Part shown: positions 42,591 through 51,513 of the stretch, one piece after another
How positions within the stretch are numbered: the stretch's first letter is position 1
How the letters are laid out: every line of letters begins with the position of its first letter
Source: Mycolicibacterium hodleri
GTDB taxonomy: Bacteria; Actinomycetota; Actinomycetes; Mycobacteriales; Mycobacteriaceae
NCBI RefSeq assembly: GCF_006439015.1
Contig: NZ_RCZG01000002.1
Span: 310,001-374,000 of the forward strand
Length of the DNA stretch: 64,000 nucleotides
Direction of reading: 5' to 3'
Position numbers and translations under genes: made by a program
Notes under the pieces: model-generated
Told to the model about the DNA's origin: nothing
Seen by the model: the letters and a program-made list of their open reading frames with translations, nothing else
Databases searched by the model: none

Positions 42591-42923
42591 TCAGTTCGAG
42601 CAGTTCAGCGACACGGAGATCGATTGGCTGACGACGACCTGGATGATGCGGAATCTACGATCGCCATTCGCATCCCTCGGGCCGTAGTAGTCGCGCACGG
42701 GTCGCGTCTGGGTCTGTGGATTGCGGACGCTGGTGACCTCGCAATCCTCGATCCGACCGCTGCCGACCCGGTCCACGTTGACGGTGTAGCCCTCGGACTG
42801 CAGCTGGTCGATCGTCTCCTGCGCCGTCTTGTCGGCATGGGCGACGGCGGTGGGGCCAATGAGGGAAAAACACACGGCTGCGGCTGAAGCGGCCAATGTG
42901 GTGAAGATCAATGATGGACGCAT
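42591..42923 (-). CDS. Small secreted protein of the two-cysteine family (member E)
   Basis: 110 residues; signal MRPSLIFTTLAASAAAVCFSLIGPTAVAHA, with a GGGGGC element before the ATG. Mature: KTAQETIDQLQSEGYTVNVDRVGSGRIEDCEVTSVRNPQTQTRPV, then FRIIQVVVSQSISVSLNCSN. Strongly related to the gene at 42205 (77 bp away, same direction) and more distantly to 32117, 12215 and 11669. Exported; first and last Cys conserved. Function unknown. Confidence 0.8.
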   Translation of the reverse strand: MRPSLIFTTLAASAAAVCFSLIGPTAVAHADKTAQETIDQLQSEGYTVNVDRVGSGRIEDCEVTSVRNPQTQTRPVRDYYGPRDANGDRRFRIIQVVVSQSISVSLNCSN

Positions 42924-43058
42924 CTGCGCCCCCTATCTACTGAATGAATCGTTCACCTGTACATCGCCTGTGGTGGCCGTTTCGTTCCACGCTGGTCGAA
43001 CCGCCAACATCGGCCCTCGACGCCACTAGCATCGCGGCCAACACGAAGAGGAGCTCAC

Positions 43059-44693
43059 ATGCAGAGCACGATGCAGGACGTTCCGCTGACCGTCACCACG
43101 ATCATGCGTTACGCCTGTGCGGTCAATGGCGATCGCACCGTCACCACCGCGATGGGCGAGGGTCGCTACCGCACCAGTACCTATCGCGAACTCGGCGAGC
43201 AGGTCGGCCGGTTGGCCAATGCCCTGCGCGAAATGGGCATCACCGGCGACGACCGGGTCGGCACGTTCATGTGGAACAACGCCGAGCATCTCGCCGCGTA
43301 CCTAGCGGTGCCGTCCATGGGCGCCGTACTGCACACCCTCAACATCCGGCTGTCGCCGGAGCAGATCGCCTACATCGCCAACGAGGCCGAGGACAAGGTG
43401 ATCATCGCCGACCTGTCGTTGACGGCCCAGCTCGCGCCAGTTCTGCCGTTGCTCGACACCGTGCACACCGTGATCGCGGTCGGTGAGGGTGACGTGACGC
43501 CGCTGACGGAGTCGGGAAAGGCCGTGGTGCGCTTCGACGACTTGCTGGCGGGCAAGTCCCCGGAGTTCGACTGGCCGGAGATCGTCGAGACCGACGCGGC
43601 GGCGATGTGCTATACCAGCGGGACGACGGGCAATCCGAAAGGTGTTGTCTACAGCCATCGTTCGAGTTACCTACACGCCATGACCACGTGCACCGCCAAC
43701 ACGCTCGGGATCGGTGCCGAGGACTCGGTGCTTCCGGTCGTGCCGATGTTCCACGCCAACGCGTGGGGGCTGCCGTATGCGACGTTGATGGCGGGCGCCG
43801 ACCTCGTGTTGACCGATCGCTTCCTGGACGCGAAGTCGATCATCGACGTCATCGAGACCCGGCGGCCCACGGTCGCGGGTGCGGTGCCGACGATCTGGAA
43901 CGACGTGATGCACCGCCTGGAATCGTCTCCCGGCCATGACATCTCGTCGCTTCGGCTGGTGTCGTGCGGCGGATCGGCGGTACCGGTGTCGCTCATGAAG
44001 GCCTTCGAGGAGAAGTTCGGCGTCCAGATTCGACAGCTGTGGGGGATGACCGAGACCTCACCGGTGGCGACGATGGCGTGGCCGCCGCCCGGCGTCTCCG
44101 AAGAGGAACACTGGGCGCTGCGCTCGACCCAGGGCAAGCCGATGTGCGGCGTCGAGGTCCGCATCGTCGACGATGCAGGCGATCCGCTTCCCAACGACGG
44201 CAAGGCGGTCGGCGAGCTCGAGGTGCGCGGGCCGTGGATCACCGGTTCCTACTACCGCAACCACGACGAGTCCAAGTTCGCCGGCGGCTGGTTACGCACC
44301 GGCGACGTGGGCCGCATCGATCCGCTGAGCTACGTGACCCTGACCGATCGTGCCAAGGACGTCATCAAGTCCGGTGGCGAATGGATTTCGTCGGTCGACC
44401 TGGAGAACCACCTCATCGCGCACCCCGCAGTGCTGGAAGCCGCGGTGGTCGGCGTGCCCGACGATCGCTGGGATGAGCGACCACTGGCCGCTGTCGTGCT
44501 GCACGAGGGCGTCGAGGTGACACCGGCCGAGCTGCGGGAGTTCCTGGCGGACAAGGTCGTTCGCTGGTGGCTACCCGAACGCTGGACGTTCGTCGATCAG
44601 GTGCCGCGCACCAGCGTCGGCAAGTACGACAAGAAGACCATCCGCGCCAGGCACGCCGAAGGCGAGTACGAGGTGCACGAACACCGCGACTAG
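43059..44693 (+). CDS. fadD14: Long-chain fatty-acid-CoA ligase FadD14
   Basis: 544 residues, as expected for FadD14. ANL family motifs: [21 protein letters not shown] (P-loop for AMP formation), [32 protein letters not shown], the A5-A8 parts [64 protein letters not shown], and the final Lys in [14 protein letters not shown] that helps adenylation. It activates a medium- or long-chain fatty acid to acyl-CoA. RBS GAAGAGGAG. It ends inside the last codons of the convergent thiolase gene (4 bp overlap). Confidence 0.93.
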   Translation: MQSTMQDVPLTVTTIMRYACAVNGDRTVTTAMGEGRYRTSTYRELGEQVGRLANALREMGITGDDRVGTFMWNNAEHLAAYLAVPSMGAVLHTLNIRLSPEQIAYIANEAEDKVIIADLSLTAQLAPVLPLLDTVHTVIAVGEGDVTPLTESGKAVVRFDDLLAGKSPEFDWPEIVETDAAAMCYTSGTTGNPKGVVYSHRSSYLHAMTTCTANTLGIGAEDSVLPVVPMFHANAWGLPYATLMAGADLVLTDRFLDAKSIIDVIETRRPTVAGAVPTIWNDVMHRLESSPGHDISSLRLVSCGGSAVPVSLMKAFEEKFGVQIRQLWGMTETSPVATMAWPPPGVSEEEHWALRSTQGKPMCGVEVRIVDDAGDPLPNDGKAVGELEVRGPWITGSYYRNHDESKFAGGWLRTGDVGRIDPLSYVTLTDRAKDVIKSGGEWISSVDLENHLIAHPAVLEAAVVGVPDDRWDERPLAAVVLHEGVEVTPAELREFLADKVVRWWLPERWTFVDQVPRTSVGKYDKKTIRARHAEGEYEVHEHRD

Positions 44694-46054
44694 CGTTCGG
44701 CGCGCTGGTACGCCGTCACGACCGCTGCGCCGCCGAGGCCGATGTTGTGCTGAAGGGCGGCGGTGACGCCGTCCACCTGACGCCTGTCGGCGGTGCCCCG
44801 CAGCTGCCACGTGAGCTCGGCACACTGAGCCAGACCGGTCGCACCCAGCGGATGGCCCTTGGAGATCAACCCACCCGATGGATTGACCACCCAGCGTCCG
44901 CCATAGGTGGTGTCGCCGTTGTCGATGAGCTTGGGAGCCTCACCCTCACCGCACAGACCCAACGCCTCGTACAGCAGCAGCTCGTTGGCCGAGAAGCAGT
45001 CGTGCAGTTCGATGACCTGGAAGTCCTCGGGGCCTAGACCCGACTGGTCGTAAACCTGTTTGGAGGCTTGGACGTTCATGTCGTAGCCGATGATGTTGGC
45101 CGCACTGCCGTCGAAGGTGCTCGGGAAGTCGGTGGTCATGGACTGGCCGACGATCTCGACGGCCTGACCGGCAAGCCCGTGGTCGTCTACGAACTGCTCG
45201 CTCACCACGATGGCCGCACCAGATCCGTCCGAGGTCGGCGAGCACTGCAGCTTCGTCAGAGGATCGGAGATCATCCTAGAGCCCAGGATGTCGTCGAGGC
45301 TGTACTCCTCCTGGAACTGCGCATACGGGTTGTTCACCGAATGCTTGTGGTTCTTGTAGCCGATCTTCGCGAAGTGTTCGGCTGTCGTGCCGTACTTCTT
45401 CATGTGCTCGCGACCCGCCGCACCGAACATCCACGGCGCCACCGGGAACGCGAACTCGTCGATCTCCGCGAGCGCCTTCACGTGGTTGCCTAGAGGTGAC
45501 TCGCGGTCATCGGCGCCACCGCCGAGTGAGCCCGGCTGCATCTTCTCGAAGCCCAGCGCGATGACGCAGTCGGCCAGCCCGCCACGAATGGACTGCGCCG
45601 CCAGGTACAACGCGGTGGAACCGGTGGAACAGTTGTTGTTCACGTTGACGATCGGGATGCCCGTCATGCCCAGTTCGTAGAGCGCGCGCTGGCCGGACGT
45701 CGAGTCGCCCGAGCAGTATCCGACGTAGCCCTGTTCGACGGCGTCGTAGGAGATGCCTGCATCCTCGAGCGCCTTGGTGCCCGACTCGTTGGCCATCTGC
45801 GGGTAGTCCCACCCCTCCCGGCGGGATTCATGGTCCGCTCCGCGAGCTGCGCGTCCGGCTTCATGGTCCGCTCCGCGAGCTGCGCGTCCGGCTTCATGGT
45901 CCGCTCCGCGAGCTGCGCGTCCGGCTTCATGGTCCGCTCCGCGAGCTGCGCGTCCGGCTTCATGGTCCGCTCCGCGAGCTGCGCGTCCGCCCGGCTTCTC
46001 GAACTTCGTCATCCCTACGCCCACGACGAACACTCGGTTGTTCTTCCTGGCCAT
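44690..46054 (-). CDS. ltp1: Ltp1-like thiolase (lipid-transfer protein) with an inserted repeat
   Basis: 454 residues, about 55 more than the 401 I recall for M. tuberculosis Ltp1. Thiolase landmarks: [17 protein letters not shown], nucleophilic Cys in [51 protein letters not shown], and [21 protein letters not shown]. Such SCP-x-type enzymes act on sterol side-chain or branched acyl-CoA. After FEKPG, where Ltp1 has RREGWDYP, five 11-residue units ([11 protein letters not shown]) are inserted, then [10 protein letters not shown] resumes. The insertion keeps frame. It lies 49 bp after the Ser/Thr kinase gene on the same strand. Confidence 0.88.
   Translation of the reverse strand: MARKNNRVFVVGVGMTKFEKPGGRAARGADHEAGRAARGADHEAGRAARGADHEAGRAARGADHEAGRAARGADHESRREGWDYPQMANESGTKALEDAGISYDAVEQGYVGYCSGDSTSGQRALYELGMTGIPIVNVNNNCSTGSTALYLAAQSIRGGLADCVIALGFEKMQPGSLGGGADDRESPLGNHVKALAEIDEFAFPVAPWMFGAAGREHMKKYGTTAEHFAKIGYKNHKHSVNNPYAQFQEEYSLDDILGSRMISDPLTKLQCSPTSDGSGAAIVVSEQFVDDHGLAGQAVEIVGQSMTTDFPSTFDGSAANIIGYDMNVQASKQVYDQSGLGPEDFQVIELHDCFSANELLLYEALGLCGEGEAPKLIDNGDTTYGGRWVVNPSGGLISKGHPLGATGLAQCAELTWQLRGTADRRQVDGVTAALQHNIGLGGAAVVTAYQRAER
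45827..45989 (-). repeat. 33-bp tandem repeat, five copies, inside the Ltp1-like gene
   Basis: The unit TTCATGGTCCGCTCCGCGAG plus 13 bases (+ strand) starts at 45827, 45860, 45893, 45926 and 45959. The spacing is exactly 33 bp; the last copy is short by two bases at its end. Copies are identical apart from the ends. On the coding strand each gives [11 protein letters not shown] (last one ES). 33 is divisible by 3, so copy-number change would keep the reading frame, as in a VNTR. Confidence 0.95.
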
Positions 46055-46103
46055 GACCTACCCCTTCGCTACGCTGCGTTTTCCAGCAACATAACAGCGG
46101 AGC

Positions 46104-47846
46104 TCAGCTGTAGTTCAGCCACCAGTCGTGCAGGCCATCCATGTCGTCGCTCTGGACGTCGGCCAACAGGAGATCGTCGTCCTGGGTCCACACCACGTCG
46201 GCGTGGCCCTGATACGTGCCGCACGCGATCGAACCGGCCGTGGCGTCGGGGGTGCTCTTGTAATGCCACGTGGTCGGCGAATTGGCCTCCGCGCCGGGGC
46301 AGCGCAGGAGTTCCTCGTTCTCCCCAATCGAGGATTCGAATCGCTGATCCATCGTGTCCTTGTTCGCGAAGATCGAGTAGCGAGCGGCCGCAGGCCCACC
46401 CGGTTGGGTGGACTGGCGGCAGTCGACGGTCGCCAATGCACCCGCCGCGGGTGGAACAGCCTTCTCGCACACGCTCGCCGGATAGCCCGGCGGAATCAAG
46501 GCCATCAACTGGGCGTCGAAGCCGGTGGGATCGCCGGCGTCCGTCGTGCGGGGCGTGGTGGTGCGTGTGGTCGACGGCTTCTCACGCGCCGTAGACGTCT
46601 TCTTCGACGTCGTAACGGTCGGACTGTCCGCGCTGTCCGACCTGGTCAGCAGAAAGGTGCCGACAGCGCCCAGTAGCAGCACCAGCACCCCGGCCACCAC
46701 CACGATGGGCACCCACGGAGTCTTCTTGCCGCCCTGCGGGTTCGGGCCCGGCGGGGGCTGATTCCAGTGCGGCGGCGGCGGCGGCGGTGTCGGGAAGGAC
46801 CCCGGGGTCATCCCATAGGCCTGGGGGGTCGCGTACGGAGGTGGGGTGACCGGGTACGGCGGGGGAGACGCGCCGGGGGGCGGCGTCGACCCGAAGGGCG
46901 GCGGGTAGGGCGGCGGTGGGGCAGTCATCGTGGCTGCCTGGTCCACTGGCAGGCCCTGAGGCATGGTCGCTGCCTCGCCGCGCTGTAGGATCGTCGCCGC
47001 CTGGTCCTGATCGCGCGGCGTGAGCGCGTGGGTGGCTGCCGCCGCCAGATCCCCGGCGGTGGCAAAGCGTTCGCCGGGATTCTTCGCCATGCCGCGTGCG
47101 ATTACGTCGTCGAATGCCGGAGGTATCCCTGGCCTTTCGACACTGGGCCGGGGAATCGGCTGCATCAGGTGTGCCGTGATGATGACGCTGACGCTGTCGC
47201 CCCCGTACGGCTGTGAACCGGCGAGGCATTCGTACAGCACACAGGCCAACGCGTAGATGTCGGCCCGGTAGGTGACGTCGTCATTCGTGAAGCGCTCCGG
47301 CGCCATGTACGCGTAGGTGCCCACTGCGGTGCCCAGTTCGGTCAGCTTCTCGTCGGTCGCCGCGTTCGCGATGCCGAAATCGACCAGATACGCGAAGTCG
47401 TCGCGGGTGATCAGGATGTTCTCGGGTTTGACGTCGCGGTGCATGATTCCGCTTTCGTGGGCGGCATCGATCGCCGACGCCACCTGTCGCACGATCGCCA
47501 CGGCCCGCGCCGGGGTCATCGGCCCGAAGTTCTTCAGCAGCTTTCGCAGGTCCGACCCGTTGATCATGCGCATGTCGACGAACAGCACGCCGTCGATCTC
47601 GCCGTAGTCGTGAATCGGTACCACGTGCGGTTCCTGCAGGCGCCCGGCCGAATGCGCTTCGCGCTGAAGGCGTTTGCGGAACACCGAGTCGTTGGAGACG
47701 CCCTCGGGAAGGAGTTTGAGGGCGACGACGCGGTCCTTGACGGTGTCCTCGGCCTCATAGACCTCGCCCATGCCGCCCTTGCCGATCAGCCGCAGCAGGC
47801 GGTAGTGGCCAAACATCGTGCCTTCGCGCGACTTCGGCTCGGTCAT
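46104..47846 (-). CDS. Transmembrane Ser/Thr protein kinase
   Basis: 580 residues from MTEPKSREGT (AAGGAG at ideal distance). Kinase domain (about 13-275): glycine loop LIGKGGMGEVYEAED, VALKLL Lys, catalytic loop GIMHRDVKPENILI, DFG in YLVDFGIANAA, activation segment GTAVGTYAYMAPERF. A Pro-rich linker follows, then TM helix WVPIVVVAGVLVLLLGAVGTFLL and an extracytoplasmic domain of about 170 residues with four Cys (ASVCEK, TVDCRQ, LLRCPG, SIACGT), probably a disulfide-stabilised sensor. It is in the PknF/PknE-like class. No PASTA domains. Divergent from the Rv1059-like gene. Confidence 0.93.
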   Translation of the reverse strand: MTEPKSREGTMFGHYRLLRLIGKGGMGEVYEAEDTVKDRVVALKLLPEGVSNDSVFRKRLQREAHSAGRLQEPHVVPIHDYGEIDGVLFVDMRMINGSDLRKLLKNFGPMTPARAVAIVRQVASAIDAAHESGIMHRDVKPENILITRDDFAYLVDFGIANAATDEKLTELGTAVGTYAYMAPERFTNDDVTYRADIYALACVLYECLAGSQPYGGDSVSVIITAHLMQPIPRPSVERPGIPPAFDDVIARGMAKNPGERFATAGDLAAAATHALTPRDQDQAATILQRGEAATMPQGLPVDQAATMTAPPPPYPPPFGSTPPPGASPPPYPVTPPPYATPQAYGMTPGSFPTPPPPPPHWNQPPPGPNPQGGKKTPWVPIVVVAGVLVLLLGAVGTFLLTRSDSADSPTVTTSKKTSTAREKPSTTRTTTPRTTDAGDPTGFDAQLMALIPPGYPASVCEKAVPPAAGALATVDCRQSTQPGGPAAARYSIFANKDTMDQRFESSIGENEELLRCPGAEANSPTTWHYKSTPDATAGSIACGTYQGHADVVWTQDDDLLLADVQSDDMDGLHDWWLNYS

Positions 47847-48039
47847 CTGATGTCTCCTTGCGCTGACCGGTGGCACGTGCCCCTTCTGCCAGGAAATACC
47901 TTAATGCGTGGTGGCGGTGCCCACCCGGAAATCATCAGCGCAAGCTTGGAGACCCAGGCGCGGGCGCGCGGAGTGCGACGTCGAGACCCATCACCGGCAA
48001 TCGTGCAGTCCGGCGCCGCCAAGTGGTGTAGATCTTGAG

Positions 48040-48053
48040 TAGAACGTGTTCTA
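48040..48053. promoter_or_regulatory. KstR-type operator
   Basis: TAGAACGTGTTCTA is a perfect 14-bp palindrome and fits the KstR consensus T-n-n-A-A-C-n-n-G-T-T-n-n-A. It ends 24 bp before the ATG at 48078, where a repressor would block the promoter or the start of transcription. KstR is the TetR-type repressor of cholesterol catabolism in mycobacteria and leaves DNA in the presence of sterol-derived CoA esters. Two half-sites with this exact symmetry are unlikely by chance. Only one such site was seen in this window. Confidence 0.75.
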
Positions 48054-48077
48054 GTTTCTTGCCCGAGGGGAGTGACG

Positions 48078-49133
48078 ATGGCGTTGCGAGTGGTGCAGTG
48101 GGCGACGGGCGGAGTTGGCGTCGCCGCGATCAAGGGCGTGCTCGAACATCCCGACCTCGAGTTGGCCGGATGCTGGGTGCATTCGGAGGCCAAGAGCGGC
48201 AAGGACGTCGGCGAGATCGTGGGATGCGAACGGCTGGGGGTGGTCGCCACGAACGACGTCGAGGCGATCCTCGGTCTTGAGGCGGACGCCGTCGTCTACT
48301 CACCGCTGATGCCCAACCCCGATGAAGTCGCGGCGCTGTTGCGGTCCGGCAAGAACGTCGTCACCCCGGTGGGCTGGTTCTATCCGGGTGAGAAGGAGGC
48401 CGCTCCGCTGCGCGCGGCGGCAATTGAGGCCGGCGTCACCCTGCACGGCACCGGAATTGCACCGGGCGGAATCAGCGAGAAGTTTCCCCTGCTGTTCTCG
48501 ATCATGTCGACTGGCGTGACATTCGTTCGTGCCGAGGAGTTCTCAGATCTGCGCACGTACGACGCGCCAGACGTGCTGCGCTACGTGATGGGCTTCGGTG
48601 ACACCCCCGAGAAGGCGCTGACCGGTCCGATGCAGAAGCTGCTCGACGGCGGGTTCATGCAGTCGGTGCGAATGTGCGTCGACGAGATGGGCTTTGCTGC
48701 CGACCCGAAGATCCGTGCCACTCAGGAGATCGCGGTGGCGACGGCACCGATCGACTCGCCGATGGGCGCGATCCAGCCAGGACAGGTGGCGGGCCGCAAG
48801 TTCCACTGGGAGGCGCTCGTCGGCGAAGAGGTGGTGGTTCGCGTCACCGTCAACTGGTTCATGGGCCAGGAGCACCTCGATCCCGCATGGACCTTCGGAC
48901 CCGCGGGCGAGCGGTACGAGATCGAGTGCAAGGGCAATCCCGACTTCACCGTCACCGTCAAGGGCTTTCAGCCCGACAGCGTTGAGGAAGGGCTGGAGAG
49001 CAACAACGGGATCGTCGCGACGGCTGCGCACTGCGTCAACTCGATACCGGCGGTGTGCGCCGCGGCGCCCGGTATCGCCACCTATCTCGATCTGCCGTTG
49101 ATCAGTGGCAAGGCGGCGCCGCACCTGCGCTGA
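48078..49133 (+). CDS. NAD(P)-binding dihydrodipicolinate-reductase-like protein (Rv1059-like)
   Basis: 351 residues from MALRVVQWATGGVGVAAIKGVLEHPDLELAGCWVHSEAKSGKDVGEI, an N-terminal Rossmann fold (GGVG). The mid part DAVVYSPLMPNPDEVAALLRSGKNVVTPVGWFYPG and LHGTGIAPGGISEKFPLLFS resembles dihydrodipicolinate reductase (DapB) and diaminopimelate/2,4-diaminopentanoate dehydrogenase. The last 150 residues contain AATQEIAVATAP-like and YEIECKGNPDFTVTVKGFQPD. The gene matches Rv1059 in position and size. A KstR-type site lies just upstream, so it may belong to steroid metabolism. GAGGGGAG is the RBS; a GTG two codons earlier is possible. Adjoins the stop of the convergent SDR. Confidence 0.82.
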   Translation: MALRVVQWATGGVGVAAIKGVLEHPDLELAGCWVHSEAKSGKDVGEIVGCERLGVVATNDVEAILGLEADAVVYSPLMPNPDEVAALLRSGKNVVTPVGWFYPGEKEAAPLRAAAIEAGVTLHGTGIAPGGISEKFPLLFSIMSTGVTFVRAEEFSDLRTYDAPDVLRYVMGFGDTPEKALTGPMQKLLDGGFMQSVRMCVDEMGFAADPKIRATQEIAVATAPIDSPMGAIQPGQVAGRKFHWEALVGEEVVVRVTVNWFMGQEHLDPAWTFGPAGERYEIECKGNPDFTVTVKGFQPDSVEEGLESNNGIVATAAHCVNSIPAVCAAAPGIATYLDLPLISGKAAPHLR

Positions 49134-49910
49134 CTAGCGGGGTATCAGGCCGCCGTCGACCGTGATCACCTTGTTGGTGAGGTAGCCGGTGCGCAGCATC
49201 GTCACGGCCATGTCGGCCATCTCGTCGGGCATGCCGATGCGCCCGACCGGAATCGGCACCGGCGGCGTACCGGTCTCCGGATCGGCGGGGAACATCTTCG
49301 TCCCGCCCACCAAGGCCGGAGCGAGGCAGTTCACGGTGACACCGTCGGCCGCGACCCGCGGCGCCAGGTGGTGCATGAGTCCGTGCAGACCGGCCTTGCT
49401 CGCGGCGTAATGGGCGCCCACCACGCCACCGGTGAAGGCGGCCACCGACGAGACGAACAGAATGCGACCGAACCCACGCTCGACCATGCCGGGCAGCACC
49501 TGTTGGCAAAGTAGGAACGGTGCCGTCAGGTTCACTGCCAACGTGGCGTTCCAAGATGCGAGATCGATCTTCTGCCAACCTCTTACGTCGGCGATCCCGG
49601 CATTGGCGATGAGCAGGTCTACCGGTCCGAGTTCGCGTTCCGCGTGTGCGACGAGGGCCGCGGGCGCCTCGGGATCGGAGAGGTCGGCGGAGGTGACGGT
49701 CACTCGTCGTCCCCTCTCCCTGGCATCCGCGCCGACGGCCTCGGCATCCTCGCCGTGCGTGCCGTATGCGAGGCAGAGGTCGACGCCGTCTTCGGCAAGT
49801 CGGCGCGCGATGGCCGTTCCGATGCCGCCGGACGCTCCGGTGAGTAGTGCGACTCTGTTTCGGAGACCGGGAGCGGCGCGACTCGAGAAGGTATCCGCCG
49901 GATCCGTCAC
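49134..49910 (-). CDS. Short-chain dehydrogenase/reductase (FabG-type)
   Basis: 258 residues. NVALLTGASGGIGTAIARRLAEDGVDLCLAYG (Rossmann), VDLLIANAGIADV, LFVSSVAAFTGGVVGAHYAASKAGLHGLMHHLAPRVAADGVTVNCLAP with catalytic Ser, Y-x3-K and the C-terminal LTNKVITVDGGLIPR. FabG-type 3-oxoacyl reductase family. GTG start overlaps the stop of the alcohol dehydrogenase gene (4 bp). The two enzymes form an operon, perhaps acting in succession on an alcohol/ketone. Its stop is immediately next to the convergent Rv1059-like gene. Confidence 0.9.
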   Translation of the reverse strand: MTDPADTFSSRAAPGLRNRVALLTGASGGIGTAIARRLAEDGVDLCLAYGTHGEDAEAVGADARERGRRVTVTSADLSDPEAPAALVAHAERELGPVDLLIANAGIADVRGWQKIDLASWNATLAVNLTAPFLLCQQVLPGMVERGFGRILFVSSVAAFTGGVVGAHYAASKAGLHGLMHHLAPRVAADGVTVNCLAPALVGGTKMFPADPETGTPPVPIPVGRIGMPDEMADMAVTMLRTGYLTNKVITVDGGLIPR

Positions 49911-50950
49911 GGCTGGATCAGAATTCGGATCGGATCACCGTCGGCGGTCTCGAGCTTCTCGATACCCTTTGCGACGTCCTCGAGCGGAACGATGTCGCTG
50001 ATCGAACGCGACAGGTCGAGGCGCCCACGCGAGACCAGGTTGGCCAATGTGCCGATGTCCGCGTTCTGGTAGCCGAGGTGGCCGAGTACTCGGCGCTGGA
50101 AGAGGTTGAAGATCGAGGTCGGTCCGATGGAGGGAGTGTCGGCACTCATCCCGACGCCGACCAGTCGTCCGCCGACCGTGAGGCTGTTCAATGCCTGCTC
50201 GAAAGTGGACGTGAGCCCGACCGCATCGAAGGCGACGTCGAGGTTGCGACCGCCGGTGGCCTCGGCGATCTTGTCGTGGAGGTCGGCGTCGCGGGCGTCG
50301 AAGGCGTAGTCCGCGCCTACTGCGAGCGCTCGATCCAGGATGACGGGTTTGACGTCTACCGCGATGATCGGAGCCGCGCCTACCAGTCGGGCCAACTGGA
50401 CGATGTGCGTGCCGAGGCCGCCTACGCCCCACACTCCGACGGACTCGCCGATGCCGACCTCGGCGGTACGCACCACCGCGCCGTAGGGGGTCGACACCGC
50501 GTCGGCGAGGATCGCGGCCTGCTCCAGCGGCACGTTGTCCGGAATCCTGGTCAGGCCGAACGCTTGTGCCACCGTGTATTCCGCCCAAGCCCCGTCGTAG
50601 GCGAAGGCCATCAGACGGATGCGCAGGCAGTTCGAGAGGTCACCGCGAAGGCAGTTCGGACACTCCTCGCAGGGGCGCCCCGCGGCGACCACCACACGGT
50701 CGCCCTCGGCCCATCCCGTCACCCCCGGCCCCAGCTTGGCGACGGTGCCCGACGCCTCGTGGCCCTGCGTCACCACCTCCAGCTGGGAGGGAAAGGTGCC
50801 ATTGATCAGGCTCAGATCGGAATGGCAGATGCCACAGAACGCCACCTTGACCAGGACCTCGCCTTGGCCCGGCTCTGGTATCGGAACATCCTCCACCGCA
50901 ATCCTTTTGGAGTCAGCGTAGAAGCGCTGTGCCCTCATCGTCTCAGCCAT
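49907..50950 (-). CDS. Zinc-dependent alcohol dehydrogenase (MDR)
   Basis: 347 residues. Catalytic zinc ligands: Cys in VAFCGICHSDLSLING, His-Glu in TQGHEASGTVAKLG, and the structural zinc Cys quartet in GRPCEECPNCLRGDLSNCL. Nucleotide part: VGVWGVGGLGTHIVQLARLVGAAPIIAVDVKP (Asp after strand 2, NAD preferred), then FDAVGLTSTFEQALNSLTVGGRLVGVG. Start ATG at 50950 with AAGGGA; the longer frame upstream to 51208 is the shadow of the SRPBCC gene. It oxidises an alcohol of unknown identity. Divergent from the SRPBCC gene 49 bp away. Confidence 0.92.
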   Translation of the reverse strand: MAETMRAQRFYADSKRIAVEDVPIPEPGQGEVLVKVAFCGICHSDLSLINGTFPSQLEVVTQGHEASGTVAKLGPGVTGWAEGDRVVVAAGRPCEECPNCLRGDLSNCLRIRLMAFAYDGAWAEYTVAQAFGLTRIPDNVPLEQAAILADAVSTPYGAVVRTAEVGIGESVGVWGVGGLGTHIVQLARLVGAAPIIAVDVKPVILDRALAVGADYAFDARDADLHDKIAEATGGRNLDVAFDAVGLTSTFEQALNSLTVGGRLVGVGMSADTPSIGPTSIFNLFQRRVLGHLGYQNADIGTLANLVSRGRLDLSRSISDIVPLEDVAKGIEKLETADGDPIRILIQP

Positions 50951-50974
50951 CTGGATCCCTTCGTCGCGCGTCGC

Positions 50975-50990
50975 GGTACCCGGGGGTACC
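50975..50990. promoter_or_regulatory. Palindrome in the ADH/SRPBCC divergent promoter
   Basis: GGTACCC-GG-GGGTACC is a perfect 7-bp inverted repeat with 2-bp spacer, set in the 49-bp gap between the start codons at 50950 (minus) and 51000 (plus). It must overlap both core promoters. A dimeric repressor (for example TetR type) could control both directions. Confidence 0.4.
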
Positions 50991-50999
50991 ATCTCCATC

Positions 51000-51473
51000 A
51001 TGACGCAGCCGATGGTCGTCGAGCAATCACGGGCGATACCCGTGACCCAAGATGCGGCGTTCGACGGCACCGTCCCGATTCCCCTGCCTACACTCTTCCA
51101 TCGCTGGTACGGCCCGATTCCGCCGATCAAGACGGTCGAGGGCCAGACCGGCGACTGGGACGAAGTCGGCAAGAGCCGCACCGTGTTCCTGAGGGGCGGC
51201 GGCAGCATGCGTGAGGTACTGACGTCGTACGACGTACCCCGGTCGTTCGGCTACACGCTGTCCGACGTGAAGGGGCCCCTGGCGCCGCTGGTCGAGCACA
51301 TCGAAGGACTATGGGCGTTCGAGCCCGTTGGCACTGGCACGAAGGTCACGTGGCGCTGGACGATTCACCCGCGTTCCGCACTCGTCGCGCCGGCGTTGCC
51401 CGTCTTCGGGAAGCTCTGGCTCGGCTACGCCCGCCAGTCGCTGGAGGAGCTGTCGAACCAGCTGGTGGGTTGA
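51000..51473 (+). CDS. SRPBCC (START-like) family protein, Rv1060-like
   Basis: 157 residues, the same as the size I recall for Rv1060. Begins SRAIPVTQDAAFDGTVPIPLPTLFHRWYGPIPPI, then VGKSRTVFLRGGGSMREVLTSYDVPRSFGYTLSDVKGPLAPLVEHIEGLWAFEPVGTGTKVTWRWTIHP and a C-terminal helix GYARQSLEELSNQL. This is the helix-grip fold of polyketide cyclase/dehydrase proteins, which bind hydrophobic ligands. Cytoplasmic. No RBS, and the palindrome nearby suggests short or no leader. 40 bp upstream of the patatin gene. Confidence 0.8.
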   Translation: MTQPMVVEQSRAIPVTQDAAFDGTVPIPLPTLFHRWYGPIPPIKTVEGQTGDWDEVGKSRTVFLRGGGSMREVLTSYDVPRSFGYTLSDVKGPLAPLVEHIEGLWAFEPVGTGTKVTWRWTIHPRSALVAPALPVFGKLWLGYARQSLEELSNQLVG

Positions 51474-51513
51474 TGCGGACGCCACCTCAGTGGGCCTGGC
51501 ACACTCGGCTCCC

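Noticed and set aside
45827..45989. CRISPR array
   Set aside because: The 33-bp units abut directly without spacers and lie inside a gene.
45830..46594. Plus-strand frame with repeated [11 protein letters not shown]
   Set aside because: Only the antisense reading of the 33-bp repeat; no RBS and no family. The coding sense is the thiolase.
49847..51214. 455-residue plus-strand frame
   Set aside because: Antisense to the zinc alcohol dehydrogenase, which has all zinc ligands.
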